64,000 bases of DNA from UBA1930 sp943371535 (GCA_943371535.1 CALRVE020000006.1:62001-126000), one strand, 5' to 3'. Counted from the stretch's first letter, positions 44,136 to 53,451 are shown. Notes: generated from the sequence alone by a model not told the origin. Translations and numbers: made by a program.

Positions 44136-46043
44136 TTAAGCTTCTAATAGAGGTAAATATACATTAACAATAGTGCCTGTTTCTAATGAATTTATTTGTT
44201 TTTTATCTATCAATTCAAAGTAGTACTTTTTGTGATATTGTGTACTTAATAAAGTCAATCTTTTTTGCGTAAGTTGTAATGCCATCGACTTTTTATTGGG
44301 GTTGATATTTTCCTTTTTTTCACTTGCATTTATACCAATGCCATTGTCGTTAATACTTACTTTTAACAATGCCTCTTCTTCAATAGTTTCAATAGTAATG
44401 GTAATAAATCCATCGTAGTTAATTTTACTTAAACCGTGTAGTATTGCATTTTCAACAAAAGGCTGAATAATCATTGTGGGTATTGTATAATCGGCAGCAA
44501 CATCTTCATTGCAAATGATATTAAAGCTGAAACGGTTTTCAAACCTCAATTGTTCTAAACTTAAATAATCTTCCAGTATAGATATTTCTTTAGCTATGGC
44601 AACGTTGGGCTGTTCGTTCCATTCTAAAATTGCTCTGGCTAATCTGGCAAATTTTCCTAGATATCTGCTAGATTCCAGCACATTATTATTGAGTATATAA
44701 TTTTGAATGGAGTATAGTGCATTAAAGAAAAAATGAGGATTCATTTGTGTTCTAAACAACTGAATTTCTAATTCACTTTTTTGTTTTAAGCTTTCAATAG
44801 TTTGTTTTTCGGTTTTCCATTGTTGGCGTTGGCGTAAGTACATAAACACTCCAGCAATACATAATGCCGAAATTAAACCAATGGTAAGCCATGCAATTTG
44901 TTTACTTAATGTAAGTTTATCTTTTTCGGCTTTAAAAGCAATTTGTTCCGTTTTCATTTCAGCCTGTTGTACTGCATTTTCGGTTTTTAGTACATCTATT
45001 GCTTTTCTAATTTCTGCACCATTGATACTATCTTGTAACACACTTAAAATTGACAACGCTTCATGGGCTTTTTTGTAATTGCCTAATTGGATGTAAATAA
45101 TATTCAAATTAGTGTAAAAAGTTTTTTTTAATTGTAAGTTATCGCCTACTTCTGCTGCTGCTTGTTCGTACAATAACATAGCCTTTTTGTACTCCCCCTT
45201 TTTAAAAGCATAATTAGCGTTTTGATTTAAAATGGTAAGAATGCCTTCTTTATCATTTAATTGCTGATATATTTTTAAAGCTTCTTTATGCAATTCTGTA
45301 GCTTTTTCAAAGTTGCCTAAAGCATATAATAAGTTACCATAGTTATTTAAAGTATTGGCTTTAAGTTTAGGATTGCTGTTATTTTGTAACAGTTGTAGCA
45401 CTTTTTTGTGGTTGTTTATTGCTTTAGCTGTATCGCCAGAAATGGTGAACAAAGAAGCTTGTGAAGATAAAACATTAGGAAGTGCAGGGTTATTAAAAGG
45501 CATCCATAAAATTGCTTCATCTAACGTTTTTTGGGCTTGTATAATGTTGCCAATAACTTTTTCGGTGTTTGATAAATTGATTAAAACCTTCACCATCATT
45601 GCCGAATCGTTTATGCTAATTGCATTATTACGAGCCTCTAAATATTTATTAACAGCAGTTTTGTAATCTCCTCTTTCATAATATAAAAGACCTATATTAA
45701 GTTGTAAACTAATAACAACATTATTAATAGGACTGTTTTTTAGAATGGTTAATGCCTTCTCATAAAAGCCTTGTGCAGTATCTAATTTTCTTTGCAAATA
45801 ATAATAAACACCAATATTTTTTAAAGCCTCTGCTTCTCCTTTTTTAAAAGAAATTTTTTTAGCTATCAATACCGTTTTTTGTAAACTATCTACAATAAAA
45901 AGATTGCTTTGTTGTATTACTTGAAGAAACTGACTTTTGTTCAGTTGGTTAACATAGTTGGTATCTTGTGTAAAAGCACTTTTGCTTATTGAAACCAACA
46001 ACAACCAACAAACAATTTTTTGTACACACTTTGTTATTTGCAT
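44136..46043 (-). CDS. TPR-containing LytS-type sensor histidine kinase
   Basis: 635 residues: signal peptide (QITKCVQKIVCWLLLVSISK), a periplasmic array of TPR units (~55-350; for example GNLLYALGNFEKATELHKEA and ANYAFKKGEYKKAMLLYEQA), one membrane helix (~385-405, IAWLTIGLISALCIAGVFMY), a short coiled coil, the His_kinase domain with QMNPHFFFNALYSIQNYIL (phospho-His near 435) and an HATPase domain (FVENAILHGLSKINYDG, SINDNGIGI). This TPR-LytS design is typical of Bacteroidota and pairs with the LytTR regulator directly downstream. The signal it senses is unknown. Confidence 0.94.
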   Translation of the reverse strand: MQITKCVQKIVCWLLLVSISKSAFTQDTNYVNQLNKSQFLQVIQQSNLFIVDSLQKTVLIAKKISFKKGEAEALKNIGVYYYLQRKLDTAQGFYEKALTILKNSPINNVVISLQLNIGLLYYERGDYKTAVNKYLEARNNAISINDSAMMVKVLINLSNTEKVIGNIIQAQKTLDEAILWMPFNNPALPNVLSSQASLFTISGDTAKAINNHKKVLQLLQNNSNPKLKANTLNNYGNLLYALGNFEKATELHKEALKIYQQLNDKEGILTILNQNANYAFKKGEYKKAMLLYEQAAAEVGDNLQLKKTFYTNLNIIYIQLGNYKKAHEALSILSVLQDSINGAEIRKAIDVLKTENAVQQAEMKTEQIAFKAEKDKLTLSKQIAWLTIGLISALCIAGVFMYLRQRQQWKTEKQTIESLKQKSELEIQLFRTQMNPHFFFNALYSIQNYILNNNVLESSRYLGKFARLARAILEWNEQPNVAIAKEISILEDYLSLEQLRFENRFSFNIICNEDVAADYTIPTMIIQPFVENAILHGLSKINYDGFITITIETIEEEALLKVSINDNGIGINASEKKENINPNKKSMALQLTQKRLTLLSTQYHKKYYFELIDKKQINSLETGTIVNVYLPLLEA

Positions 46044-46107
46044 AAGTAAATTTAAACATAATGTTTAGCATATGTAAACAAAAAAGCTAAATACTCGTGT
46101 ACATTAT

Positions 46108-46677
46108 TCACCCCTTTAAGAATTTCATTATTGCTTCTTCTGCATCTTTACAAGCTGTAGCTAAATCTTCGTTTACAATAACTGTTGAAAACGAATGACT
46201 AAATGAAATTTCGTAAGCAGCTTTGCTAATTCTGGTAGCAATACTTTCTGGGGTTTCTGTTCCTCTGCTTTCTAAACGTTCTTTTAAAACGCTTACGCTT
46301 GGTGGTTGAATAAATAGCGAAAATGTTTGATTGGGATATTGTTGTTGAATATGTATGGCTCCTTTTACATCTATATCTAAAACAGGGGTTTTGCCCAATT
46401 GCCAAATACGCTCTAACTCACTTTTTAAAGTGCCATAATATTTGCCTTCATACACCATTTCCCACTCGGCAAAAGCATGTTCATTTATTTTTTGTTGAAA
46501 ATCTTCAGTAGAAATAAAATAATAATCTACTTCATTTTTTTCTTCGCCCCTAGGTTGCCTTGTTGCAGCAGAAATGGAGAAACATAAGTTGGAATACTTA
46601 TTGAGCAGATACCTAGTAATAGAAGTTTTACCTGCACCCGATGGAGCGGTGATAATAATTATTTTTCCTGTTGCCAT
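46108..46677 (-). CDS. gmk: Guanylate kinase
   Basis: Phosphorylates GMP to GDP. The 189 residues begin ATGKIIIITAPSGAGKTSIT (P-loop SGAGKT). GMP-binding segments follow: ISAATRQPRGEEKNEVDYYF, then FAEWEMVYEGKYYGT, and LDIDVKGAIHIQ, LFIQPPSVSVLKERLESRGT. ATG 46677 was chosen; the frame extends two codons to a TTG. It lies 64 nt upstream of the sensor kinase gene on the same strand without an evident terminator between. Confidence 0.96.
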   Translation of the reverse strand: MATGKIIIITAPSGAGKTSITRYLLNKYSNLCFSISAATRQPRGEEKNEVDYYFISTEDFQQKINEHAFAEWEMVYEGKYYGTLKSELERIWQLGKTPVLDIDVKGAIHIQQQYPNQTFSLFIQPPSVSVLKERLESRGTETPESIATRISKAAYEISFSHSFSTVIVNEDLATACKDAEEAIMKFLKG

Positions 46678-46811
46678 GTGCAAAGAAAAGGAGATTGCAC
46701 TAATAATAAAAAGATGAGTATTTTTTATCGGATATACTAGTTCATTTAAATTATATTTAGCAACAGATTAAACTATTTTTTGAAGATACAATCTATGGTA
46801 AAATTATTTGT

Positions 46812-47897
46812 ATGAAATGGATATTGAGTTTATGTGTAAGTCTATGTTTGTTTTTTACAGCATGTAAAAAAGATGAAACCAATAATGGAAATTCAAATAG
46901 CAATACTAGCATGTATTTCCCTCCAATATCTGGTACTAGTTGGGAAGCTGTTACACCAGCATCTTTATCTTGGAATGAAACAGAACTCAATAATTTTTAT
47001 ACCTACCTACAACAAAAAAACACCAAGGCATTTATTGTTTTAAAAAATGGAAGAATAGTTGTTGAAAAATATTTTGGCACATTTACCATAGATAGTAATT
47101 GGTATTGGGCATCGGCAGGCAAAACAATGACAGCAATGCTAGTAGGCATTGCACAAGAAGATGGCTTATTAAATATTAATAATAGAACATCGCAATATTT
47201 AGGTACTGGTTGGACAAGCCTACCTCTTGCAAAAGAAAATTTAATTACCGTAAAGCATCAATTAAATATGACAACAGGCTTAGATGATGGAATTGCTGAT
47301 AGTGATTGTACGCTTCCGTCATGCCTTTTGTATAAGGCCGATGCTGGCACACGTTGGTCGTACCATAACGCACCTTATACCTTATTAGATAAAGTTGTAC
47401 AAAACGCAACATCACTGAGTTACAACGCTTATTTTCAACAAAAGATTAGAAACAAAATTGGCATGAATGGTTTGTGGGTGCAAACAGGCAGTAACAATGT
47501 TTATTATAGTACAGCAAGAAGCATGGCAAGGTTTGGTTTGTTATTATTGAACAAAGGAAAATGGGATGCTACCAATATTTTAAGTGATGCCAATTACTTT
47601 ACAGCACAAACCAACACAGCCAATACATTCAATTTATCGTATGGTTATTTAACTTGGCTCAATGGTAAAAGCAGCCACATGTTGCCAACAGTACAATTTG
47701 TATTTAATGGTGCTATGGTACCTAATGCACCTACCGATATGTATGCAGCATTGGGAAAGAACGATCAAAAAATATATGTGGTACCTTCTCAAAATTTAGT
47801 AGTTATTAGAATGGGAGATGCTGCCAATAATGTTCAATTAGCCGTTTCTAGTTTTGATAATGAATTATGGGGAAAATTGAAAATCATTATTCCATAA
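46812..47897 (+). CDS. Beta-lactamase-family serine hydrolase, lipoprotein
   Basis: 361 residues with lipobox FFTAC (Cys18) and a Ser/Asn-rich linker, then the serine beta-lactamase/esterase fold: catalytic SxxK as SAGK (Ser101, Lys104), YxN as YHN (Tyr184-Asn186) in RWSYHNAPYTLLDKVV, and a Gly-rich GYLTWLNGKSSHM strand in the KTG position. This is the class C/EstB-like group (Beta-lactamase, PF00144), which includes peptidases, esterases and penicillin-binding enzymes. The substrate is unknown and a role in antibiotic resistance should not be assumed. It precedes the ECF cluster by 111 nt. Confidence 0.88.
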   Translation: MKWILSLCVSLCLFFTACKKDETNNGNSNSNTSMYFPPISGTSWEAVTPASLSWNETELNNFYTYLQQKNTKAFIVLKNGRIVVEKYFGTFTIDSNWYWASAGKTMTAMLVGIAQEDGLLNINNRTSQYLGTGWTSLPLAKENLITVKHQLNMTTGLDDGIADSDCTLPSCLLYKADAGTRWSYHNAPYTLLDKVVQNATSLSYNAYFQQKIRNKIGMNGLWVQTGSNNVYYSTARSMARFGLLLLNKGKWDATNILSDANYFTAQTNTANTFNLSYGYLTWLNGKSSHMLPTVQFVFNGAMVPNAPTDMYAALGKNDQKIYVVPSQNLVVIRMGDAANNVQLAVSSFDNELWGKLKIIIP

Positions 47898-47924
47898 ACA
47901 CACTTAAAAAAAATTTTCTCAATT

Positions 47925-47958
47925 ACCCAACTTTTCTTCTCGAGGCAACGGTCTTATA
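47925..47958 (+). promoter_or_regulatory. Predicted ECF sigma promoter 1 (autoregulatory)
   Basis: ACCCAACT (47925-47932), 16 nt, CGGTCTTATA (47949-47958). The same two blocks with the same 16-nt spacing recur at 49992-50025. AAC in the -35 and GTC in the -10 are typical of ECF promoters. The sigma gene starts 50 nt downstream. Confidence 0.75.
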
Positions 47959-48008
47959 CAAAAAAAGACCTAGAAAGGAATTATTCCAGAAGAAAACCAT
48001 CTTAAATT

Positions 48009-48578
48009 TTGCTTACATCATTTGCTAAAAAAAAGCAACCACCTCAACCATGGGACGAATCTGCTTGCATAGCGGGCTGTATTCGTAATGAATTGATGTA
48101 TCAAGAACAATTGTACAAAAAATTTTATGGCGTAATGATGGCAATTATTATGCGTTATACGCAAGATAAAGATGCAGCTGTAAGCATATTAAATAACGGA
48201 TTTTTAAAAGTATTTAAACACATTGAAAGTTTTAAATACCAAGGATCGCTAGAAGGATGGATAAGAAAAATAATTATTCATGCCATATCGGATTATTTTA
48301 GATATAAACATCCACCTACAGAAATTTCACATGAGGTATTACCCGATAAAACAGATTTTTCTGTTAACCCCTCTTTAAATTACGACTACCAATTACTCTT
48401 AAATGTTTTACAAGAACTTCCACCAACCACAAGAATAGTAGTTAATTTATTTATTGTAGAAGGATATACACATAAAAATATTGCCAAAATAATGGGTATT
48501 AGTGAAAATACAAGCAAATGGCATGTATCGGAGGGAAGAAAAATGCTTCAAAAAAAATTAAGTAGCATTCACTTATGA
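48009..48578 (+). CDS. ECF-type RNA polymerase sigma-70 factor
   Basis: 189 residues. Region 2 is at ~30-95 (ELMYQEQLYKKFYGVMMAII ... AVSILNNGFLKVFKHIESFK) with GSLEGWIRKIIIHAISDYFR. Region 4 is at ~125-185 (LLNVLQELPPTTRIVVNLFI then EGYTHKNIAKIMGISENTSK). No ATG precedes the domain: the frame closes at 48003, leaving TTG 48009 as the start. The last bases overlap the next gene as ATGA, so the two proteins are translationally coupled. A promoter of ECF type lies upstream and is shared with gene 50046. Confidence 0.9.
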   Translation: MLTSFAKKKQPPQPWDESACIAGCIRNELMYQEQLYKKFYGVMMAIIMRYTQDKDAAVSILNNGFLKVFKHIESFKYQGSLEGWIRKIIIHAISDYFRYKHPPTEISHEVLPDKTDFSVNPSLNYDYQLLLNVLQELPPTTRIVVNLFIVEGYTHKNIAKIMGISENTSKWHVSEGRKMLQKKLSSIHL

Positions 48579-49987
48579 GTAATCAATTTAACCATATAGA
48601 TCAATGGCTACAACAAAGTGCTGAAAAAGGGAATATTCCTTTAGAAGAAACTCATTGGCTTCAAATGAAGCAGCTTTTGCAACAGAAAAAAAAGCGTAGA
48701 GCTTTTATTTGGCGGTGGTTGGGTATAATCTTTATTACTGGTTTAATTTCTTTTTACATTTTTCAAAATAAAACAGTTCATACAAATAAATCCAACTTAG
48801 TTGTTACAAATGGTTATTCAAAAAAAACGGCGTTAAAAGAAATAGATACAACTCTTTCATTAGAAAAAGGATCAACCACTGTAAATAAAAATTTAAAACA
48901 GCATACGAATGTGCAGCTTAAAGAAACGAAACAGCAACTAAAAACGAGCAAGAAAAGTATTACTGCTAATAATGAAAAATTATTTACTAAATATGCATCC
49001 TTAGATTCAATAACTAAGTTAAGCTCTTCTAAAAAGAAGCAGAAATTTCAACAGAAAAAAATTCTGCCACTAACCAATCAAATAATACAAAATGAAGACA
49101 ATTTTTTTGCAAAAAAATACGCTAATATAGATAGGGCAAAAATTATAGATAGCCATTTGTTGGTTCAATCAAAAACAAAAAACAAGTTAGTAGGCAATGC
49201 TTTAGATAGCACAAACGAGGTTTATTTTAATGTGTTTAAGAAAAAAGACTTACTACCTGTGGTATTAAAAAAACTACAATCAAATTTCATTTTAAAAGAT
49301 AGCTTTTCAACTGCTTTAGTATTTAGAAAAGACAGTGTACAAAAATTGTTACCTCCAAAAAATCGAGCAACAAAAAAACGTTGGAGTTTGGCAATGGGTT
49401 ATTTTACCGGAAATCTTCCTTTAGAAAACAAAGGAATCTATGGTGAAATAGGCTATACATTACCAATTTATAAGAGATTATCAGTACAACTATCAACGTC
49501 TATTTTTCAATTTTCAACCAACGAGCAACAAAATTTTAAAAAAATAGAATCAATTAGTCCAATACTTGGAACAAACTTAGTTGTTATTGATGTTAACGAA
49601 AGGCTTTTTGCTATTGCAAAGGGAATTGTATTTCAACCTCAATTTTTACTAGTTTATCAAATTAAAAAAATTCAAGTACAAGCAGGTTGTACAAATGCTT
49701 ATGTTGTAAATGGTAAAAACATTACTTTACAATCTTCAGATACAACAATAGTTAATACTTTACCATTGCCTACTGATTTACGTGTAAACAATTACAACTA
49801 TACTAATTCAGCTTTTAATGGCAAACGCACTACCAATATAATTATAGGTTTACAATATGCAATTAGTAAACAAACAACAATTTCCCTGGGCTATCAGTTT
49901 CAAATACACAGAAAAACGGTTGAAGGAATTATAGACAATAACAAAAAACGTAATGTATTTTTAATACAATATGGAATAAAGTTTTGA
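48575..49987 (+). CDS. Membrane protein with sigma-coupled N-terminus and barrel-like C-terminus
   Basis: 470 residues, not a family I can name. Residues 1-42 are polar and cytoplasmic (DQWLQQSAEKGNIPLEETHW), followed by one membrane helix (43-62, FIWRWLGIIFITGLISFYIF). A long Lys/Ser/Thr-rich, low-complexity periplasmic stretch follows (~65-260). The last ~190 residues alternate aromatic and polar residues like outer membrane strands (WSLAMGYFTGNLPL, YGEIGYTLPIYKRLSVQLST, TTISLGYQFQIHRK) and end in Phe. Its ATG overlaps the sigma gene's stop, so it is the likely anti-sigma or sensor partner. The helix plus barrel combination is unusual. Confidence 0.7.
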   Translation: MSNQFNHIDQWLQQSAEKGNIPLEETHWLQMKQLLQQKKKRRAFIWRWLGIIFITGLISFYIFQNKTVHTNKSNLVVTNGYSKKTALKEIDTTLSLEKGSTTVNKNLKQHTNVQLKETKQQLKTSKKSITANNEKLFTKYASLDSITKLSSSKKKQKFQQKKILPLTNQIIQNEDNFFAKKYANIDRAKIIDSHLLVQSKTKNKLVGNALDSTNEVYFNVFKKKDLLPVVLKKLQSNFILKDSFSTALVFRKDSVQKLLPPKNRATKKRWSLAMGYFTGNLPLENKGIYGEIGYTLPIYKRLSVQLSTSIFQFSTNEQQNFKKIESISPILGTNLVVIDVNERLFAIAKGIVFQPQFLLVYQIKKIQVQAGCTNAYVVNGKNITLQSSDTTIVNTLPLPTDLRVNNYNYTNSAFNGKRTTNIIIGLQYAISKQTTISLGYQFQIHRKTVEGIIDNNKKRNVFLIQYGIKF

Positions 49988-49991
49988 ATCT

Positions 49992-50025
49992 ACCCAACTA
50001 TTTTTTTTGTTTCATCGGTCTTATA
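49992..50025 (+). promoter_or_regulatory. Predicted ECF sigma promoter 2 (target gene)
   Basis: ACCCAACT (49992-49999), 16 nt, CGGTCTTATA (50016-50025), the same blocks as promoter 1. It lies inside an upstream extension of the next frame and so supports ATG 50046, 20 nt downstream. Confidence 0.75.
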
Positions 50026-50045
50026 TAGTATCTAAAAAAAATAAC

Positions 50046-50390
50046 ATGAAAAAATTATTCTTCGTAGTATGCTTCATCGCCGCAGCCTCAAGTGTTTTTA
50101 TGGTTTCTTGTGAAAAAGAACCAGGACAAGTTGCTAATAATACTAGTACTGTAAATTGCGTAGATAGTGCTTATCTATTTGCAGATTCTGTTGGTTGTAA
50201 TGGTATTAACCTTTTTCAGGTATTAGGTAATAATAAGAGAATTGCAGTTGCAAAGGGTTCAAACCCTTCAATTGATACAGTTACTAGGGGTGGTTTGTTT
50301 TACATTACATATGATAGTATTCCGGGAACAACAGCTTGTTATGGAGCTATCTATAAAAATGCTACATTAAGTTGCTCTAAAAGAAAATAA
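50046..50390 (+). CDS. Small lipoprotein, predicted target of the ECF sigma factor
   Basis: 114 residues: signal peptide KKLFFVVCFIAAASSVFMVS with lipobox MVSC (Cys20) followed by EKEPGQ, so it is probably a lipoprotein. The mature part is ~95 residues with five more cysteines (NC, GC, AC, SC patterns), enough for two disulfides. No family recognised. Its only visible promoter is the second copy of the ECF motif, 20 nt before ATG. A strong terminator follows, so it is a single-gene transcript controlled with, but separately from, the sigma operon. Confidence 0.7.
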   Translation: MKKLFFVVCFIAAASSVFMVSCEKEPGQVANNTSTVNCVDSAYLFADSVGCNGINLFQVLGNNKRIAVAKGSNPSIDTVTRGGLFYITYDSIPGTTACYGAIYKNATLSCSKRK

Positions 50391-50439
50391 AGAATATCAA
50401 TGATCTCCCATTTTTACATTACAGTTAGTTTAGTTTGAT

Positions 50440-50467
50440 GCCTCCTTATTCTTAAGGAGGCTTTTTT
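50440..50467. terminator. Bidirectional terminator between the small lipoprotein and the TonB-receptor-like gene
   Basis: GCCTCCTTA pairs with TAAGGAGGC (TTCT loop), followed by six T; the convergent gene ends at 50468. Confidence 0.9.
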
Positions 50468-53275
50468 CTAATTATTAAAACTTCTTATTACAACATTTGG
50501 TCCACTGCTACCAGCACTTTTATGTAATCTAAAATTAAAGCTCAGCAAAAAATAGCGTTGTAAAACATTGTAGCTTACATCTTCAATATAGTTTTGGTTT
50601 ACGTTTCTATTAATGCCAACATTTCTGTTCAACACATCAAATACAGATAGTTTGGCTTCTAATCTTTTATTCTTTAAAAAACTTTTGGCAATTGAGGTAT
50701 TCCAAAAAGGTATATCTGTATTAAATCCATCTGCTCTTCCTCTATTAATGGTATAATTTAAATTGTTATTGAGTACCAAACCCCAAGGCAAATAGTTGGT
50801 TATTTCTGTTTTATAAATCTGCGTAAGAAATTGATTATTCAATTGTGGTTGTAAAGAATAGGTTGCTTTTGTAAAACGCAAGTTGGCACTAGTTTGTATA
50901 TCAATTACATTTTCTTTAAAGTACGATAAATTAATGGTTGGATTGAAAGACGTATTATGAATATTATTGGTGAATCCATTTATGAGTGCAATATTTTTAA
51001 TAGCATTTACACCCAATGAAACATCGGCTCTAAGGTTTAGCTTTTTTATAGGAAATCCATAGTTTAAATTACCAAATAAAAAAGTTGTTCCATTTACATT
51101 AATAGGTTTAGTTGTTCTTACACCATTGCTTGTAAATTCATCGGCATATACTATAGCATTTTGTGTAATGCTAAATGCCGCAAAAGCAAAGAAATTTTTT
51201 CTTGTTAAGGGATCAGCACTAAAAAAGTTTAGATTAATGTTATGAGCATAACTACGTTTTAAGTTTGGATTTCCTTCAACTACATTCAATGGATCGGCAA
51301 CATTTTGTAAAGGCTGTAATTGGCTTGTTGTTGGTTGTTGTGTACTAGTTGAATAATTTAAACTCAGGTTTTTATAATTGCTGAATTTGTATTGAATATT
51401 GGTATTAGGCAATACATCGGTAAAGCTTTGTTTTATAGTATTGTTGTTAGTTAAGTTGGTGCTTGTTAATGCCGCCAATTGTACAGAAGCTCCTGTACTA
51501 AAATTTATTTTTTTTCTGTTGGTTCTATAATTTATAGACCCACCGCTGTAAGTGTAATTACTATTAAAATTATTACTTAGTAAGTTGTTCAGAGCATCGT
51601 ATTTGCCAGAGTTACCGTTAAAGTCAAATGTTTGTCTGTTGCTTCTTCCAACAGTGCTATTATAAAAGCTACTCAATTCAATTAATGAACGTTTATCAAT
51701 AGGTTCGGTATAAGTAATATTTGTACCAAAGCTATTGGTGTTTGCTTGAGTGGTATTAATTTGATTGAGTAAAGAATCTTTAGCAGGCAATCCGATAGTA
51801 TAAAATGTATTTTTAGTATTCAAAGTTCCATCTTGTTCACTGTTATTTAAATTCATATTACCAGTAATAGAAAAGGTTCTACCTTTTTTCTTAAATTTTT
51901 TTCTAAACAATACATCATTGCTAAAAGCATATCCATTGGCAATGGTAGTTGTTTTATTAAATCCATCGTTCAACATTTGTTTAGTAGTAGTTTCAGAGCT
52001 AGAACTATTATAGTTATTATTTCTTTGCTGTTGTACACTTAATGAAGGAGTAATTTTTATAGAAGTAAGACTATCAAACTTATGATCTATACTTACATTT
52101 AATCTTTGCTGCTGCAATTTTCTACGGCTTTCGTTAGCAGCAATATAATTAAAATTATTGCCAGGTAAAATATATTGCCTTTCGGTTGCTCTTGTTGTTC
52201 TTAAATCTACATCGCTTGCTGTAAAGCTTGCATTTACATCGGTTTTCTTGGCATTAAAATTATTGTTGTAGTTTATACCTCCTGCAAATGTGGTTGCAAC
52301 ACCTTGTTGGTTTTGCCCTAAGCCTGTAACTGGTAAACCCAATCCACCTTGATCATCAGCTTGTGTTCTAATAGTTATACCACCACCATTACGCATTCCA
52401 TTTCTTATTTCGCCCGAAAAATTTAATACATCACTCATGCTAAAACCTTGTTTATTGGTATTGTTACCCATGCCAATTAAACTCATTTGTTTTTCTCCAT
52501 TAAACTTGTTTAAATTGGTTTGAGCATCGTAACGTTCATTGTTGCCTGCACCTGCTGCAACTCTTCCAAATACTGCATTGTTACGGTCTTTTTTTAATTT
52601 TAAATTAATGGCTTTAGAACTGTTGCCATCGTCCACTCCTGTAAACTCAGCTCTATCACTTTTTTTATCAAATACTTGTACTTTATCAATAGCATCGGCA
52701 TCTAAATTTTTGGTGGCCATTTTGGGATCGCCATTAAAAAAGTCTTTACCATTTACAAACACTCGGTTTACTTGTTGTCCGTTTATTCTAATAGTTCCAT
52801 CAGCATCAACAGTAACACCGGGTAATCGTTTCAATAAATCTTCTACAACAGCGTTAGGCTGTGTTTTAAAATTCTCTGTATTAAATTCTAATGTATCGCC
52901 ATTAATTACTACAGGCGGACGTTTTGCATTTACAGTAATATCTGAGAGATTAGAAATGTCTGTCATGGCAACATTTCCAATATTGAGTTCACCATCGTTG
53001 GTAACATTAATATTTTTCCAAACAGAAATATATCCAACATAAGATGTAGATAATAAATATGCACCTTTTGATACTTGCTTTAAAATAAACACACCACTAG
53101 AATCGGCTCGGGTAAAATTAATTAAGGTAGAGTCTTTAGCATTTACTAGAGATACTGTTGCAAATGCCAATCCTTTTTTTGAAGCAGTATCAAGCACAAC
53201 GCCTTTAATTTGTGTATTTTTTTGGGCAAGAATAGTTAAAGGAAAAATGAGCAATAACAATAAAAAACGATGCAT
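50468..53275 (-). CDS. TonB-dependent-receptor-like outer membrane protein
   Basis: 935 residues: signal peptide HRFLLLLLIFPLTILAQ, a carboxypeptidase-regulatory-like beta domain (~22-105; IKGVVLDTASKKGLAFATVS), a plug-like region (~130-225; AVVEDLLKRLPGVTVDADG, QQVNRVFVNGKDFFNGDPKM) and a long C-terminal barrel (OMP_b-brl_3 style) ending in FRLHKSAGSSGPN and a terminal NN rather than the usual aromatic. There is no SusD partner and no clear TonB box. It may import something or be a structural barrel. ATG 53275 was chosen because it begins the signal peptide; the frame opens 20 codons earlier. Confidence 0.85.
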   Translation of the reverse strand: MHRFLLLLLIFPLTILAQKNTQIKGVVLDTASKKGLAFATVSLVNAKDSTLINFTRADSSGVFILKQVSKGAYLLSTSYVGYISVWKNINVTNDGELNIGNVAMTDISNLSDITVNAKRPPVVINGDTLEFNTENFKTQPNAVVEDLLKRLPGVTVDADGTIRINGQQVNRVFVNGKDFFNGDPKMATKNLDADAIDKVQVFDKKSDRAEFTGVDDGNSSKAINLKLKKDRNNAVFGRVAAGAGNNERYDAQTNLNKFNGEKQMSLIGMGNNTNKQGFSMSDVLNFSGEIRNGMRNGGGITIRTQADDQGGLGLPVTGLGQNQQGVATTFAGGINYNNNFNAKKTDVNASFTASDVDLRTTRATERQYILPGNNFNYIAANESRRKLQQQRLNVSIDHKFDSLTSIKITPSLSVQQQRNNNYNSSSSETTTKQMLNDGFNKTTTIANGYAFSNDVLFRKKFKKKGRTFSITGNMNLNNSEQDGTLNTKNTFYTIGLPAKDSLLNQINTTQANTNSFGTNITYTEPIDKRSLIELSSFYNSTVGRSNRQTFDFNGNSGKYDALNNLLSNNFNSNYTYSGGSINYRTNRKKINFSTGASVQLAALTSTNLTNNNTIKQSFTDVLPNTNIQYKFSNYKNLSLNYSTSTQQPTTSQLQPLQNVADPLNVVEGNPNLKRSYAHNINLNFFSADPLTRKNFFAFAAFSITQNAIVYADEFTSNGVRTTKPINVNGTTFLFGNLNYGFPIKKLNLRADVSLGVNAIKNIALINGFTNNIHNTSFNPTINLSYFKENVIDIQTSANLRFTKATYSLQPQLNNQFLTQIYKTEITNYLPWGLVLNNNLNYTINRGRADGFNTDIPFWNTSIAKSFLKNKRLEAKLSVFDVLNRNVGINRNVNQNYIEDVSYNVLQRYFLLSFNFRLHKSAGSSGPNVVIRSFNN

Positions 53276-53296
53276 AATAATGTTGATTTGAGGGCT

Positions 53297-53304
53297 CAAA
53301 AGTA
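53297..53304 (-). promoter_or_regulatory. Promoter -7 box (TACTTTTG) of the receptor-like gene
   Basis: Exact TAnnTTTG on the - strand, 21 nt before ATG 53275. It lies over the upstream extension of the frame. A direct repeat GTTAAAC-CG-GTTAAAC (53318-53333) lies just upstream. Confidence 0.6.
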
Positions 53305-53451
53305 GTTGTGCAATATTGTTAAACCGGTTAAACAACTTGTTTATAAGGTTAATGATTGTTAATGTTATTGGTGTGGATAGTTTTTAATGAATGAAGAGTA
53401 CTACACTTTATTTGTTTGAGGCTTTTTGTTTGTTTTACGATGGAGTAAATA

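Noticed and set aside
47950..47970. GGTCTT...AAGACC hairpin upstream of the sigma gene as a terminator
   Set aside because: No T-run, and its left arm is part of the predicted ECF -10 block, which explains it better.
52539..53042. 167-codon + strand frame inside the receptor-like gene
   Set aside because: Antisense shadow; the - strand frame has a signal peptide and domain motifs.
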